64,000 nucleotides of DNA, from contig NZ_BMYV01000003.1 in assembly GCF_014652455.1 (NCBI RefSeq), positions 1 through 64,000 on the forward strand, written 5' to 3'. Shown one piece after another: positions 27,803-36,221 of this stretch. The translations under genes and the position numbers were made by a program. The number at the start of each line of letters is the position of its first letter. Position 1 is the first letter of the stretch. The notes below the pieces were generated by a model. That model searched no databases, was not told the origin of the DNA, and worked only from the letters and a program-made list of their open reading frames with translations. This DNA comes from Litorimonas cladophorae. Lineage in GTDB: Bacteria > Pseudomonadota > Alphaproteobacteria > Caulobacterales > Maricaulaceae.

Positions 27803-28677
27803 GTGACCGCCTTTAAAAAATTTTGGATAGCCAGTAGACTCTCCGGCTCGTCTAACATCGGAGCATGGCCAATATCGGGGATTTCGGCGACGATACAATC
27901 AGGGTGACGGCTCTGCATTTTCCGGGCTGTCTTTGGCGATAATATATCGGATGTCGCCCCTCTGATGATTAAAAGCGGTGTCGATCGCAACGCGTCAAAA
28001 ACAGGCCAGAGGTCAGGCGGTGCGGCAGATGTGTCGTCTGTCCTAAATGGCGTGCTCAGTGCGGGATCATAGGCAAATTCGACTGAGCCATCCTGACGTT
28101 CACGGCAGGTTCTCTTCGAAAAGTTGATCCAGTCCTCTTCAGTGTACAGAGGGAAAACGTCAGGTCCTTGAGCCTTTATGGCAGCAACCGCCTCGTCCCA
28201 GTTTCTGAAAGGGCCCGCATTACCAACGTAGCCTTTGATCCGTTCGAGACCTGCGGGATCGATTTCCGGACCAATATCATTTATTACAGCCGCACGGATT
28301 GATTTGGGCCGCATGGCGGCCATCATCATCGTCATCAATCCCCCCATCGACGTTCCGACGGCTATCACATCAGGTAATTGAAGATGGTCCATTAAGGCAA
28401 ACATATCGCCGCAATAGATATCAGGCCGGTAATTTTGAGGGTCTGGGTCGTAGGCAGACAATCCCCGCCCCCTTTGGTCAACAGATATCACGCGGTGCTT
28501 ATCCCGCAACTGAAGCGCAAGATTGTGAAAGTCCGCCGAATTCCGTGTTAGTCCATGCATGCAGAGAATTGTCGGAGTCAAAAACTCACCGCGGTAGTCT
28601 CTGGCGTATAGCTCAAGCCCGTCCGAGGCGTTATAGAAAATATCTTTGTAAGCCTCAGTCAAAAACACGGTCCTCAT
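27799..28677 (-). CDS. Cytosolic alpha/beta hydrolase
   Basis: This 292-residue serine hydrolase lacks a signal peptide. It has the HGL oxyanion loop (41-43), nucleophile elbow GTSMGG (Ser110), and catalytic base in DIGHAPMLDEP near the C-terminus. It overlaps the acyl-CoA ligase gene by 23 nt and the next hydrolase by ATGA, so translation is coupled. It may cleave an ester or a lactone in the same pathway as the ligase. Confidence 0.87.
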   Translation of the reverse strand: MRTVFLTEAYKDIFYNASDGLELYARDYRGEFLTPTILCMHGLTRNSADFHNLALQLRDKHRVISVDQRGRGLSAYDPDPQNYRPDIYCGDMFALMDHLQLPDVIAVGTSMGGLMTMMMAAMRPKSIRAAVINDIGPEIDPAGLERIKGYVGNAGPFRNWDEAVAAIKAQGPDVFPLYTEEDWINFSKRTCRERQDGSVEFAYDPALSTPFRTDDTSAAPPDLWPVFDALRSTPLLIIRGATSDILSPKTARKMQSRHPDCIVAEIPDIGHAPMLDEPESLLAIQNFLKAVT

Positions 28678-30217
28678 AGGTTTTCCGTAATTCTCTTTTC
28701 AGAATTTTTCCATTTGGATTACGGGGAATTTCATCGATCAATTCAAGTCCGGCAATGCGCTGTTGTTTCCCCAGCTTCTCATTGGTCCACTTTTTTATGT
28801 CTGTAGCTTCGCCGCGTCCATTCTTTAAAGCGACGAGGGCTAATGGCGTCTCGCCCCATTTATGGCTTTTGACGCCGATAACGGCGACGTCTTCAACATC
28901 GGGGTGCTGAACGATAACGGCCTCGATATCCTGCGGGTAAATATTTTGACCGCCTGAAAGGATCATGTCCTTCTTTCGGTCGACGATGTATAAATAACCC
29001 TGTTCATCTAAATAGCCGATGTCTCCCGTGCGGAGCCAATGGGTGCCTTGTGAGTCCACCCATAAGGCTTCTCTGGTAGCATCCTCTCGACCCAAATATT
29101 CTGGCATCACAATTCTTCCGGCAGACAAAATTTCTCCTGATTTTCCAGATGGGCACTCCTTCCCATCGTCATCCAAAATTTTGATATCTGTACCGATCAA
29201 AGGCAGACCAACAGATGCGAGCCGTCCTTTGGCGTCCTCAGGGTCGAGCGTCGTAATGACCCCCTCGGTAAGGCCATAAAGCTCTATAATCCCACACTCA
29301 AATCGATCGAATAGTGCGGCTTTGACGGGTTCGCGTAATGGAGATCCTGCGCTCATCATACCGCGCATGGCGCCAACGTTAAAACGCCGAGTATCTTCTA
29401 TGGCCATCATGCGTTCATACATCACGGGCACCATCGAAAGGTGAGTGATCCGATCGCGCTCTAATTGCTGCCACAAGGCTTCTGCGTCAAACTTATCGGC
29501 GATTATCAATGTTCCGCCCGCGAGCAATGTACACAACATACCGACCCAAGTGATGTTGGAGTACAGCCCGATAGTTGCAAGAAAACGCGCGGAGCTATCA
29601 TATCGAAGTGCGATGGCAAGATCATAAGCCCAATCTCTGCGGCCTTGGTGCGTATGCACGATGCCTTTGGGCTGACCCGTTGTTCCTGAAGAATAGATGA
29701 TATTTAAAAAATCATCCGGATTAATTCGGGTTGCAGGCCGAGCCTCGGATTGCGCCTCACGCCAATCGGTATAAGGCGTCCAATCTGGCTTTTTTTGGCC
29801 AGCGCAAATTAAATTCTGTTTGAGGGTCTTAGGGAGATGCGCCGCCAATGCATCGATCCGAGCAGATTGATCGTCAGTACAGATGATAGCTTTTGCTCCA
29901 CTATCGAGGATCATACTCAGGATTGCGTCATCCGTAACGGAAGTATTCAAAGGCGCAGAGACAAAGCCGCCCATCATCGTACCAAAAAGGACTTCTGCCA
30001 TGGGGGCACCATTGGCCATGAGCAAAACAACGCGGTCACCCTTTTCTAGCCCTTTTTCAGCAAGACCATTTGCGACTTGATTCATGCGGCGCGTGAAGGC
30101 CCCCCAGTTCAAAGTTTCGGTCGATGTGACCAACGCATCTTTGTCGCGGCGCCATTTTCCATGCAGTGAAAATATATCTGGCAGTAACGGATTGGTGGGT
30201 TGAATGATTTTAGACAT
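28655..30217 (-). CDS. AMP-dependent acyl-CoA synthetase/ligase
   Basis: This 520-residue ANL-superfamily enzyme makes an acyl-adenylate and then an acyl-CoA. Visible motifs are the phosphate loop YSSGTTGQPKG (about 175-186), the GLTEG adenine region, the hinge DRKKDMILSGGQNIYP and the C-terminal lysine motif NPNGKILKRELR (Lys near 510). It is first in a minus-strand operon with two hydrolases and an MFS transporter, under a divergent TetR gene. Acid substrate unknown; a released fatty or aromatic acid is plausible. Confidence 0.92.
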   Translation of the reverse strand: MSKIIQPTNPLLPDIFSLHGKWRRDKDALVTSTETLNWGAFTRRMNQVANGLAEKGLEKGDRVVLLMANGAPMAEVLFGTMMGGFVSAPLNTSVTDDAILSMILDSGAKAIICTDDQSARIDALAAHLPKTLKQNLICAGQKKPDWTPYTDWREAQSEARPATRINPDDFLNIIYSSGTTGQPKGIVHTHQGRRDWAYDLAIALRYDSSARFLATIGLYSNITWVGMLCTLLAGGTLIIADKFDAEALWQQLERDRITHLSMVPVMYERMMAIEDTRRFNVGAMRGMMSAGSPLREPVKAALFDRFECGIIELYGLTEGVITTLDPEDAKGRLASVGLPLIGTDIKILDDDGKECPSGKSGEILSAGRIVMPEYLGREDATREALWVDSQGTHWLRTGDIGYLDEQGYLYIVDRKKDMILSGGQNIYPQDIEAVIVQHPDVEDVAVIGVKSHKWGETPLALVALKNGRGEATDIKKWTNEKLGKQQRIAGLELIDEIPRNPNGKILKRELRKTYEDRVFD

Positions 30218-30239
30218 ATCTGATCTTGTAAGGTTTGAC

Positions 30240-30257
30240 CTGCGCGCGGAAGCGCAG
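30240..30257. promoter_or_regulatory. Palindrome in the TetR/ligase spacer
   Basis: CTGCGC (30240-30245) and GCGCAG (30252-30257) flank a 6-nt centre in the short 79-bp spacer between the ligase start and the TetR start. TetR proteins bind palindromes of about this size, so this is a candidate operator. Confidence 0.35.
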
Positions 30258-30296
30258 CAATAGAGAGCGCATTAGTTCCGTTTTTAAGGTCGTAAG

Positions 30297-30944
30297 TTGT
30301 CGAGTGAATCCACAAAGAAGTCGCGAAAAGAACGTATCTTGGATGCGGCGGAAGAACTGTTTTCCGAGCATGGCTTTGACGGTGTAACCCTCCGTAATAT
30401 TACAACAGCGGCCAACGTAGACGTCGCTTTGGTGAATTATCATTTCGGCCCAAAGCGCGATTTGTTTGATGCTGTCCTGAACCGCCGCGCCGAAGTTTTG
30501 AACCAAGTCCGAAGTGATGCTTTGGACGCTTGCCTTCTCAACGCGGGTGATGGGCAATTGACCGTTGAAGACATTATTCATGCTTATCTTGCGCCGATGG
30601 GCGAAATTCAGGGATCCGCTGATGAAGGTTGGCGCCATTATTTTGCTTTGATCGCCTATGTGAATAACTCCCCAGAGTTTGGTCGAGAGGTGATGAGCCA
30701 GTATTTTAACCCCCTTGTATCGCGGTTCATCGAGGCTTTGCGGAAAGCCCTCCCGGATGCAGATGATGAGGCTTTGTATTGGGGGTACCACTATCTCTCC
30801 GGGGCGCTCACATTGACGATGGCAGACACCGGCCGATTGGATACATTGTCCAACGGTTTGGCGAAATCTGCGGATGCTGAAAAAGGCTACGCGCATATGA
30901 TCCCATTTATCGCTGCGGGATTTAGGGCCATATGCGCGCGCTAG
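30297..30944 (+). CDS. TetR-family transcriptional regulator
   Basis: This 215-residue repressor-type protein begins at a TTG (30297) preceded by AAGG. The N-terminal helix-turn-helix is clear (RKERILDAAEELFSEHGFDG, then VTLRNITTAANVDVALVNYHF). The C-terminal part matches the TetR_C ligand-binding all-helical type. It is divergent from the ligase/hydrolase/MFS operon and convergent with the TonB receptor, and probably regulates both; an acyl-CoA or the substrate itself would be the usual inducer. Confidence 0.9.
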   Translation: MSSESTKKSRKERILDAAEELFSEHGFDGVTLRNITTAANVDVALVNYHFGPKRDLFDAVLNRRAEVLNQVRSDALDACLLNAGDGQLTVEDIIHAYLAPMGEIQGSADEGWRHYFALIAYVNNSPEFGREVMSQYFNPLVSRFIEALRKALPDADDEALYWGYHYLSGALTLTMADTGRLDTLSNGLAKSADAEKGYAHMIPFIAAGFRAICAR

Positions 30945-30950
30945 TTTGCT

Positions 30951-33212
30951 CTAGTATTTAAACCCGAGCGTCGCACTTACAGTGCGGGGAGCACGATAAA
31001 ATGCGGAATATGCGCCATCGGCTCCTAATTGCCCTGGCGTTACAAAGTTATAAGCCGCAACCCGAGCGCGTTCATCCGTGAGATTGCGTCCGTAAATTCC
31101 GAAGTCCCACATTCCACTTTCGCTTGTCCATTTGGCTCCAAGATCGAATACGGTATAGGCATCCGGATCAAGAGCGGGGCCGCCCTCTGGGAAGACAGCA
31201 CTTTGACCCGCTGGGAACCCTGGGTTCGCGACATTAAACAGGAAATAATCATCCCGATAAGCCGCTGAACCTGTGAACATGATGCTTCCGTGATTTTCGA
31301 CATCATGGGTGTAAGCAAAACCGAAACGTGATGTTAGCTCGGGCGTATTTTGCGTCTCAAAATTATCAGCGATATTGACACCCGCGGATAAAATTTCTTC
31401 AATTTCGGCATCAATGTAACCGGCCATCGCGCTCAGCGTGAAATTCTCAGATAGACGCAAAGCGCCTTCGAACTCCAGACCCTTATACTGAGAGCTACCC
31501 GCATTAAAGACGGAGGATACGAACGTATCATTCGTGCCATCATTGTCGGAATCTACGCCCTGCTGCGTTGTGATTTGCTGATCATTATAATCAGCGACAA
31601 AGCCGGCTAGGCTGTAGGTTAAGCGGTTCTCAAAGAGACTTCCTTTTACACCCAACTCGTAGCTATCCACTGTTTCAGGACCGAAACCTTCTTGAGACAA
31701 TCCGAGTGGATCTAGATCAGCGCGAGCACGAGGGTCGAAGCCACCCGCTTTGAAACCCTGCGAGAATGATCCGTAGACATTTGTATTGTCTGCAACTTTA
31801 TAGCTGACAGCGATGCGAGGCGAGAATTCAGAATCTTTACGCTCCAACCCCTGGTAACCGGTCTGCGTTGCAAGGAAAATGGAACCGGTATTTGCAGCGT
31901 CGAAGGATGCCGAACCGAGGCCAAACCAGACTTCTCGTGTCACATCGGCGACGGTTTTGTCTTCCGTATATCGACCGCCCAATGAAACGCTCAACGCATC
32001 GGTGACATCATAGGTAAAGTCAGCATAGGCAGAGAGGTTTTCTTTTTTCTGGTCACCGGCCTGATAAATTGTGAGACCGAGAGAACTGAGGAGCAGATCG
32101 AAATCGCCATTGGCAGACCCATCAAGATAATAGACACCCGCAACGCCTGAAAGTCGATCCGACGAATAAAGAATCTGAAATTCTTGGCTGAATTGGTCAT
32201 CAGAATAATTTGCAGGCACATCAAAATCTTGCTGTGGTAAGGCATCGAAATCAATCGGGGTAACTGTATCGCCTTCGCGATAGGCCGTGATGGATTTAAG
32301 CGTGATCGCTTCGTTTACATCCCAAGAGCCAGTGAAGGAGACGCCTTTTGTCTTGACCTCATTGCGGTCCCCCGCACCGCCGCGCGTATCATATTCGTTG
32401 TCTGTGACTGGAATAGTGCCGTCGCCACTTGGCAGAAGGCGATGCCCGTGCTTGGCGTTAGAATCATCATCCGTCATGTCGGCAGCTAGACGGAAATTCA
32501 GGCTTTGCGTTGGTGACCACTCCGCGCTGACCCTGGCGGCGAGAATGTCTTTGTTGTAGTGGCTCGCGCCTGTGAACAGGTTGTCGCCAAATCCAGAGCG
32601 CTGATAATTTGCGACAGCGGCCCCAATCGCGAATGTATCAGAGACGGGCAGTGAGCCAGACAAAATCTGATCGAATTGCCCATACGAACCCACATTAATG
32701 CGAGCTTTTAACTCAGGGTCTTCCATATTCAGACCCTTGGTGACGTATTTGATCGCCCCACCAATTGTATTTCGGCCATAGAGTGTGCCCTGCGGGCCAC
32801 GGAGAACTTCGACGCGCTCGACGTCAAAAATATCAAGCACAGACCCTTGCGGTCTTGCGACATAAACATCGTCAACATAGATGCCGACCCCAGGTTCAAA
32901 CCCCCACAATGGGTCCTGCTGGCCCACACCGCGAATAAAAGCGATCAGCGTCGAGTTCGAGCCGCGCGCAACTTCTATCGTCGCATTAGGCGTAATTTTT
33001 TGAACGTCAGTAATGTCAACCGCGCCAATGCTATCCAGAAAATCACCGGATATAGCCGTCACGGAAATAGGTACGTCTTGGACATTCTGGGCTCGGCGCT
33101 GCGCTGTAACGACGATTTCGTCGTCGACTTGAGCGTAAGCGGGCGCGGCACTTACTAGCGCCGCTAAAATGAGACACGAGGACGAAACTTGGAGGCGTGA
33201 GCGGTTTAACAT
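30951..33212 (-). CDS. TonB-dependent outer membrane receptor
   Basis: This 753-residue receptor has a signal peptide ending AYAQ (about 27), a TonB box-like DEIVVTAQRR, a plug (NVQDVPISVTAISGDFLDSI; VEVLRGPQGTLYGRNTIGGAIKY) and a barrel that ends with the aromatic ATLGFKY. The ATG at 33212 has AAGGGAAAG upstream. It is adjacent to the TetR-controlled catabolic operon and is probably its outer-membrane uptake route. It is also the last chromosomal gene before the genomic island. Confidence 0.93.
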   Translation of the reverse strand: MLNRSRLQVSSSCLILAALVSAAPAYAQVDDEIVVTAQRRAQNVQDVPISVTAISGDFLDSIGAVDITDVQKITPNATIEVARGSNSTLIAFIRGVGQQDPLWGFEPGVGIYVDDVYVARPQGSVLDIFDVERVEVLRGPQGTLYGRNTIGGAIKYVTKGLNMEDPELKARINVGSYGQFDQILSGSLPVSDTFAIGAAVANYQRSGFGDNLFTGASHYNKDILAARVSAEWSPTQSLNFRLAADMTDDDSNAKHGHRLLPSGDGTIPVTDNEYDTRGGAGDRNEVKTKGVSFTGSWDVNEAITLKSITAYREGDTVTPIDFDALPQQDFDVPANYSDDQFSQEFQILYSSDRLSGVAGVYYLDGSANGDFDLLLSSLGLTIYQAGDQKKENLSAYADFTYDVTDALSVSLGGRYTEDKTVADVTREVWFGLGSASFDAANTGSIFLATQTGYQGLERKDSEFSPRIAVSYKVADNTNVYGSFSQGFKAGGFDPRARADLDPLGLSQEGFGPETVDSYELGVKGSLFENRLTYSLAGFVADYNDQQITTQQGVDSDNDGTNDTFVSSVFNAGSSQYKGLEFEGALRLSENFTLSAMAGYIDAEIEEILSAGVNIADNFETQNTPELTSRFGFAYTHDVENHGSIMFTGSAAYRDDYFLFNVANPGFPAGQSAVFPEGGPALDPDAYTVFDLGAKWTSESGMWDFGIYGRNLTDERARVAAYNFVTPGQLGADGAYSAFYRAPRTVSATLGFKY

Positions 33213-33241
33213 GACTTTCCCTTATTATATTTTTACAGAAA

Positions 33242-33274
33242 TTCAACAAACGTTCAATTTCAACATTTGTTGAA
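33242..33274. promoter_or_regulatory. Dyad upstream of TonB receptor
   Basis: TTCAACAAA (33242-33250) and TTTGTTGAA (33266-33274) are perfect inverted arms around a 15-nt centre that holds further TTCAA copies (33253, 33259). The site lies 30-62 bp upstream of the receptor's start, where a repressor would block the promoter. The nearby TetR protein is one candidate binder. Confidence 0.5.
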
Positions 33275-33443
33275 TAACTAAAAGAACGATTTTGTCAATC
33301 ACCCACTTTCGGCAAGGCTATCTCTCAAAATTTAGGACGGGAGCAACGAAACGAAATTGGTCTACGGCAGCCGAAAACACTTGAAGAAAGGCGAGGCTTC
33401 CCTGAAGCATTCGAATGGATCAAAAAGTTGAGAATGGCAGGAA

Positions 33444-33460
33444 AATGGTGCCAGAAGAGG
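33444..33460. repeat. Candidate island attachment site (left)
   Basis: AATGGTGCCAGAAGAGG copies the 3' end of the tRNA-Leu gene (43342-43359) with one base deleted, in direct orientation. This is the position expected for the distal att site of an element integrated into the tRNA. Confidence 0.6.
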
Positions 33461-33522
33461 CAACGAATATTCTAGCTAAGTTATTGAATTATCATCATTA
33501 TCTTTATAGGTAAAAATAAGGC

Positions 33523-33543
33523 ACCCCCAAAAACACCCCCAAC
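33523..33543. repeat. Paired C5 tracts, candidate integrase arm site (left)
   Basis: ACCCCCAAAAACACCCCCAA closely matches ACCCCCAAAATCGACCCCCAA at 43211-43232 at the other island end, in the same orientation. Such paired tracts lie beside the start codons of P4-type integrases. Arm-site function is inferred. Confidence 0.5.
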
Positions 33544-33564
33544 CATTGTATTTGTCGGAAAATC

Positions 33565-36219
33565 TTAGGCGTTTATCGCTTCGTCAATCGCCTTCAGATC
33601 GTTGTTCACTGGCATAGCAAAGACGCAATCACCGCCGCTGGCGTCAGCCCAGAGCTGGCCAATATCACGTTTCGGCTTGGCTTGCTCTTCTAAATGGCCG
33701 CCTTTGTATTCAACCGCCATCTTACGGCCATCGGTTAAGAGCGCCACGAAATCTGGATAAAACTTACCATTGGGGAGCTGAAGCCAAAATGAGTTCTGTT
33801 TACGGTCAACATTGCGTAGCCAATAGGCAACTTTAGAATGCTCTTCTAAATAAACCGCGCAGTTAAACTCTTCACCGCTTGGCTTCAGATCGCCAATGAT
33901 TGGAAAGTAGTGCTTATGGAACCTCCGCGCGCCACGATAGGGTTCGTTATAGTCGTAGCTTTGTTCATCGAAGAGAATGGAGAGGTCTGCACTTGTTGCA
34001 AACTTATCAGCTTCAGCGTCAAACAACGCGCCATAGCTTCCCGTTTCGCGTTCTTTCCGCAACGTACTGATAACGTCCGCCATCTTTCGTCGCGCCTCAT
34101 ATTTGTAGCGGGCAATCTCATCAAGTGAATAACCACGTTTCGCCATGACGGCTTCAATCGCATTTAGTATAAACATGCGGGCAGCTGGCTTTGTTATGTC
34201 GCGGTGCGGTATCCCTCTATCAATCCAGTTGACTAGGCGCGGAAGTGTCCAAGCGGGTTCATGGATGATCATTGAGAGCTGGGCTTGCAAGGTTCCCACA
34301 AAATCAATGAACGTTCTGCCATCTTCGCTTATGTCCAATTCGCCAGCGTGAGCCGTGTCCGTAATCGTGAACGCATCAGCGAAAGCCATCGGGTCGCATT
34401 CAGCAAGGTTCCACGGCAAACTTAGAAAATGGTCAGTTCCGAAAAGCTCCAACTCACCTTGCCGCATAAATCCAAGGCGGGGCATTAGGAAAGGCGGCTT
34501 CACGCCATCGGTTGGCGTTTCGCTGGCCTGTATGGCGTTCGATTTCAGGAATAGTCGGTCAATGACTTTTCCCGCGCCTTCAACTTTGGCAAAGCTCAAC
34601 AACATCGTGTTGCGTTCATCACGCCCCATCGGGCGCTCAATTCCCAATACACGGGTTACGGGATCAAACTTCACGCGCGCCTTTAATGAAGCGGGCAAAC
34701 GGTCCATCGCTAAGATGACATCGGCGGGTTTCGCAGTTGGCGTTTCCGGTAGCGGATCAGACTCATGGACATATCCGACTTGCTCTTCAACAAAGGCCAG
34801 CCGTTCATGCGGCTTGATCAAGTCTTCTGTTTCCAGTCGATCAAATCCAGCGCCTTGAACAAGGCCATCCTTCAACTTCATGGCTACATCGTTAAAGCTA
34901 TTGGACGCGACAAAAGCATAGGCGCGGTTCAACTCATCGCGGGTTTTCCGCCGCGCTTTTGGCATACGCAACACGCGGCCCAAGATTTGTTCAACCGCCG
35001 TTGGAGAGCTTAATTCCGCTACGGAACACAATACATAGGCAAAGGGGCAATCCCAGCCTTCGCGCAGTTTTTGCACGGTCACGACATAGCGGATCGGGCA
35101 ATCTTTCGCCTCAATATCCTTCACATCGTCCAGCTCTTTGAAGCCCGTGGCGTGAATAGCGATTTGATCGCGGTTTATGCCCTTATCCGTCACTAGGTAA
35201 TCCACCACGGCTTCAGGGGTCAGGCGGTGCGGGTCTGTCTTAGACTTCGATTGCGCCTGAAACAGAATAATAGGGCGGATATACTCGCCTGTATCGGCCT
35301 CTTCCGCCTTCGCGACTTTTTCCAGAGCTTCGCGGCAATCCAGCGCCCCACCGACAACCTTTTTCCAATCCGTTTCGGTTTCCAAACGGATGGGCAGCTT
35401 GATCATTTCCGCCGCTTTCAGCGACGCCGCAGATACATGATACAAAACGTTAGAGGGAACCGTTCCCTTTCTCGGGTCAGCTTTCAGTTGCGGGGTCGCG
35501 GTCAATTCCAGAATGAGGGACGGATCGAAACGTTGTAATGTGTCGAAAGATAGATCGGTGCGGGCATTATGCGCTTCATCCACAATGACCATTGGGCGGT
35601 GTAAGCGTAGAACATTGGCCAGCGACGCAATCGGGCGGTGCGTGCCCTCAACCTTGTCCAAGCGCGCCGTTTGCGCATCCGTCAGGCCGCTGAAATGATC
35701 CATAAGCGCGCCCGAGTCCTGATAGACCTTGCGCCCCGCCGTATCGTCCACACGAAACGCCTGAATGGTTGAGACGATGATACACGCCCCGCCCGTGGCA
35801 TCGGGACGTGACAGCGAGAGCGCTTCTGCAACGGTTAATACGGAAATGTTGCGGCCAAAATCAGCGGCCAGCGCCGCGCGGTAGGGATGATCCAGATTGC
35901 GAAGCGCGTTTAATGTTTGATCCAATATGGCGGTCGATGGCACCAACCAAAGCACCATCGGATTATTGACCTGCAAAAAGGATTGCGCCGCGATGCCAAC
36001 CGCATGGGCCGCAACAATGGTTTTGCCGCCACCCGTTGGAATCCGAACACAGACATAAGGCGTTTCAGGCGTCACTAAGGGCGCGGGAATGAAGGGGCGC
36101 TTGGCTACATCATAAAAGGCCGTATCCGCTCCCATCGCAGGCACCTTGCCCAAATAGGTACGCAGTGTATCCAGCGCATCTGTTTGATAACCGCGTAATT
36201 CGAAATTCACCGCTGCCAC
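33565..36219 (-). CDS. res: Type III restriction endonuclease subunit (Res)
   Basis: The protein has 884 residues with a superfamily-2 helicase core: Walker A PTGGGKT at 61-67, the DEAH box (VDEAHNAR, near 213), motif III LTATPQ and a late helicase motif (VEQILGRVLRMP). The C-terminal nuclease has a PD-(D/E)xK-like pattern (YPDFVALL then AVEYKG, around 815-840). It cuts DNA with its Mod partner after ATP-dependent movement from unmethylated sites. The GTG start is 2 nt after the mod stop, so the two are translationally coupled. Confidence 0.93.
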   Translation of the reverse strand: MAAVNFELRGYQTDALDTLRTYLGKVPAMGADTAFYDVAKRPFIPAPLVTPETPYVCVRIPTGGGKTIVAAHAVGIAAQSFLQVNNPMVLWLVPSTAILDQTLNALRNLDHPYRAALAADFGRNISVLTVAEALSLSRPDATGGACIIVSTIQAFRVDDTAGRKVYQDSGALMDHFSGLTDAQTARLDKVEGTHRPIASLANVLRLHRPMVIVDEAHNARTDLSFDTLQRFDPSLILELTATPQLKADPRKGTVPSNVLYHVSAASLKAAEMIKLPIRLETETDWKKVVGGALDCREALEKVAKAEEADTGEYIRPIILFQAQSKSKTDPHRLTPEAVVDYLVTDKGINRDQIAIHATGFKELDDVKDIEAKDCPIRYVVTVQKLREGWDCPFAYVLCSVAELSSPTAVEQILGRVLRMPKARRKTRDELNRAYAFVASNSFNDVAMKLKDGLVQGAGFDRLETEDLIKPHERLAFVEEQVGYVHESDPLPETPTAKPADVILAMDRLPASLKARVKFDPVTRVLGIERPMGRDERNTMLLSFAKVEGAGKVIDRLFLKSNAIQASETPTDGVKPPFLMPRLGFMRQGELELFGTDHFLSLPWNLAECDPMAFADAFTITDTAHAGELDISEDGRTFIDFVGTLQAQLSMIIHEPAWTLPRLVNWIDRGIPHRDITKPAARMFILNAIEAVMAKRGYSLDEIARYKYEARRKMADVISTLRKERETGSYGALFDAEADKFATSADLSILFDEQSYDYNEPYRGARRFHKHYFPIIGDLKPSGEEFNCAVYLEEHSKVAYWLRNVDRKQNSFWLQLPNGKFYPDFVALLTDGRKMAVEYKGGHLEEQAKPKRDIGQLWADASGGDCVFAMPVNNDLKAIDEAINA

Positions 36220-36221
36220 GC

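Larger units (their letters stand above)
33213..33564. other. Gene-free junction holding island left end
   Basis: About 350 bases without a gene. It holds the receptor's dyad (33242-33274), the att-like repeat (33444-33460) and the C5-tract pair (33523-33543) before the restriction gene begins. I see no other structure. Confidence 0.6.
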
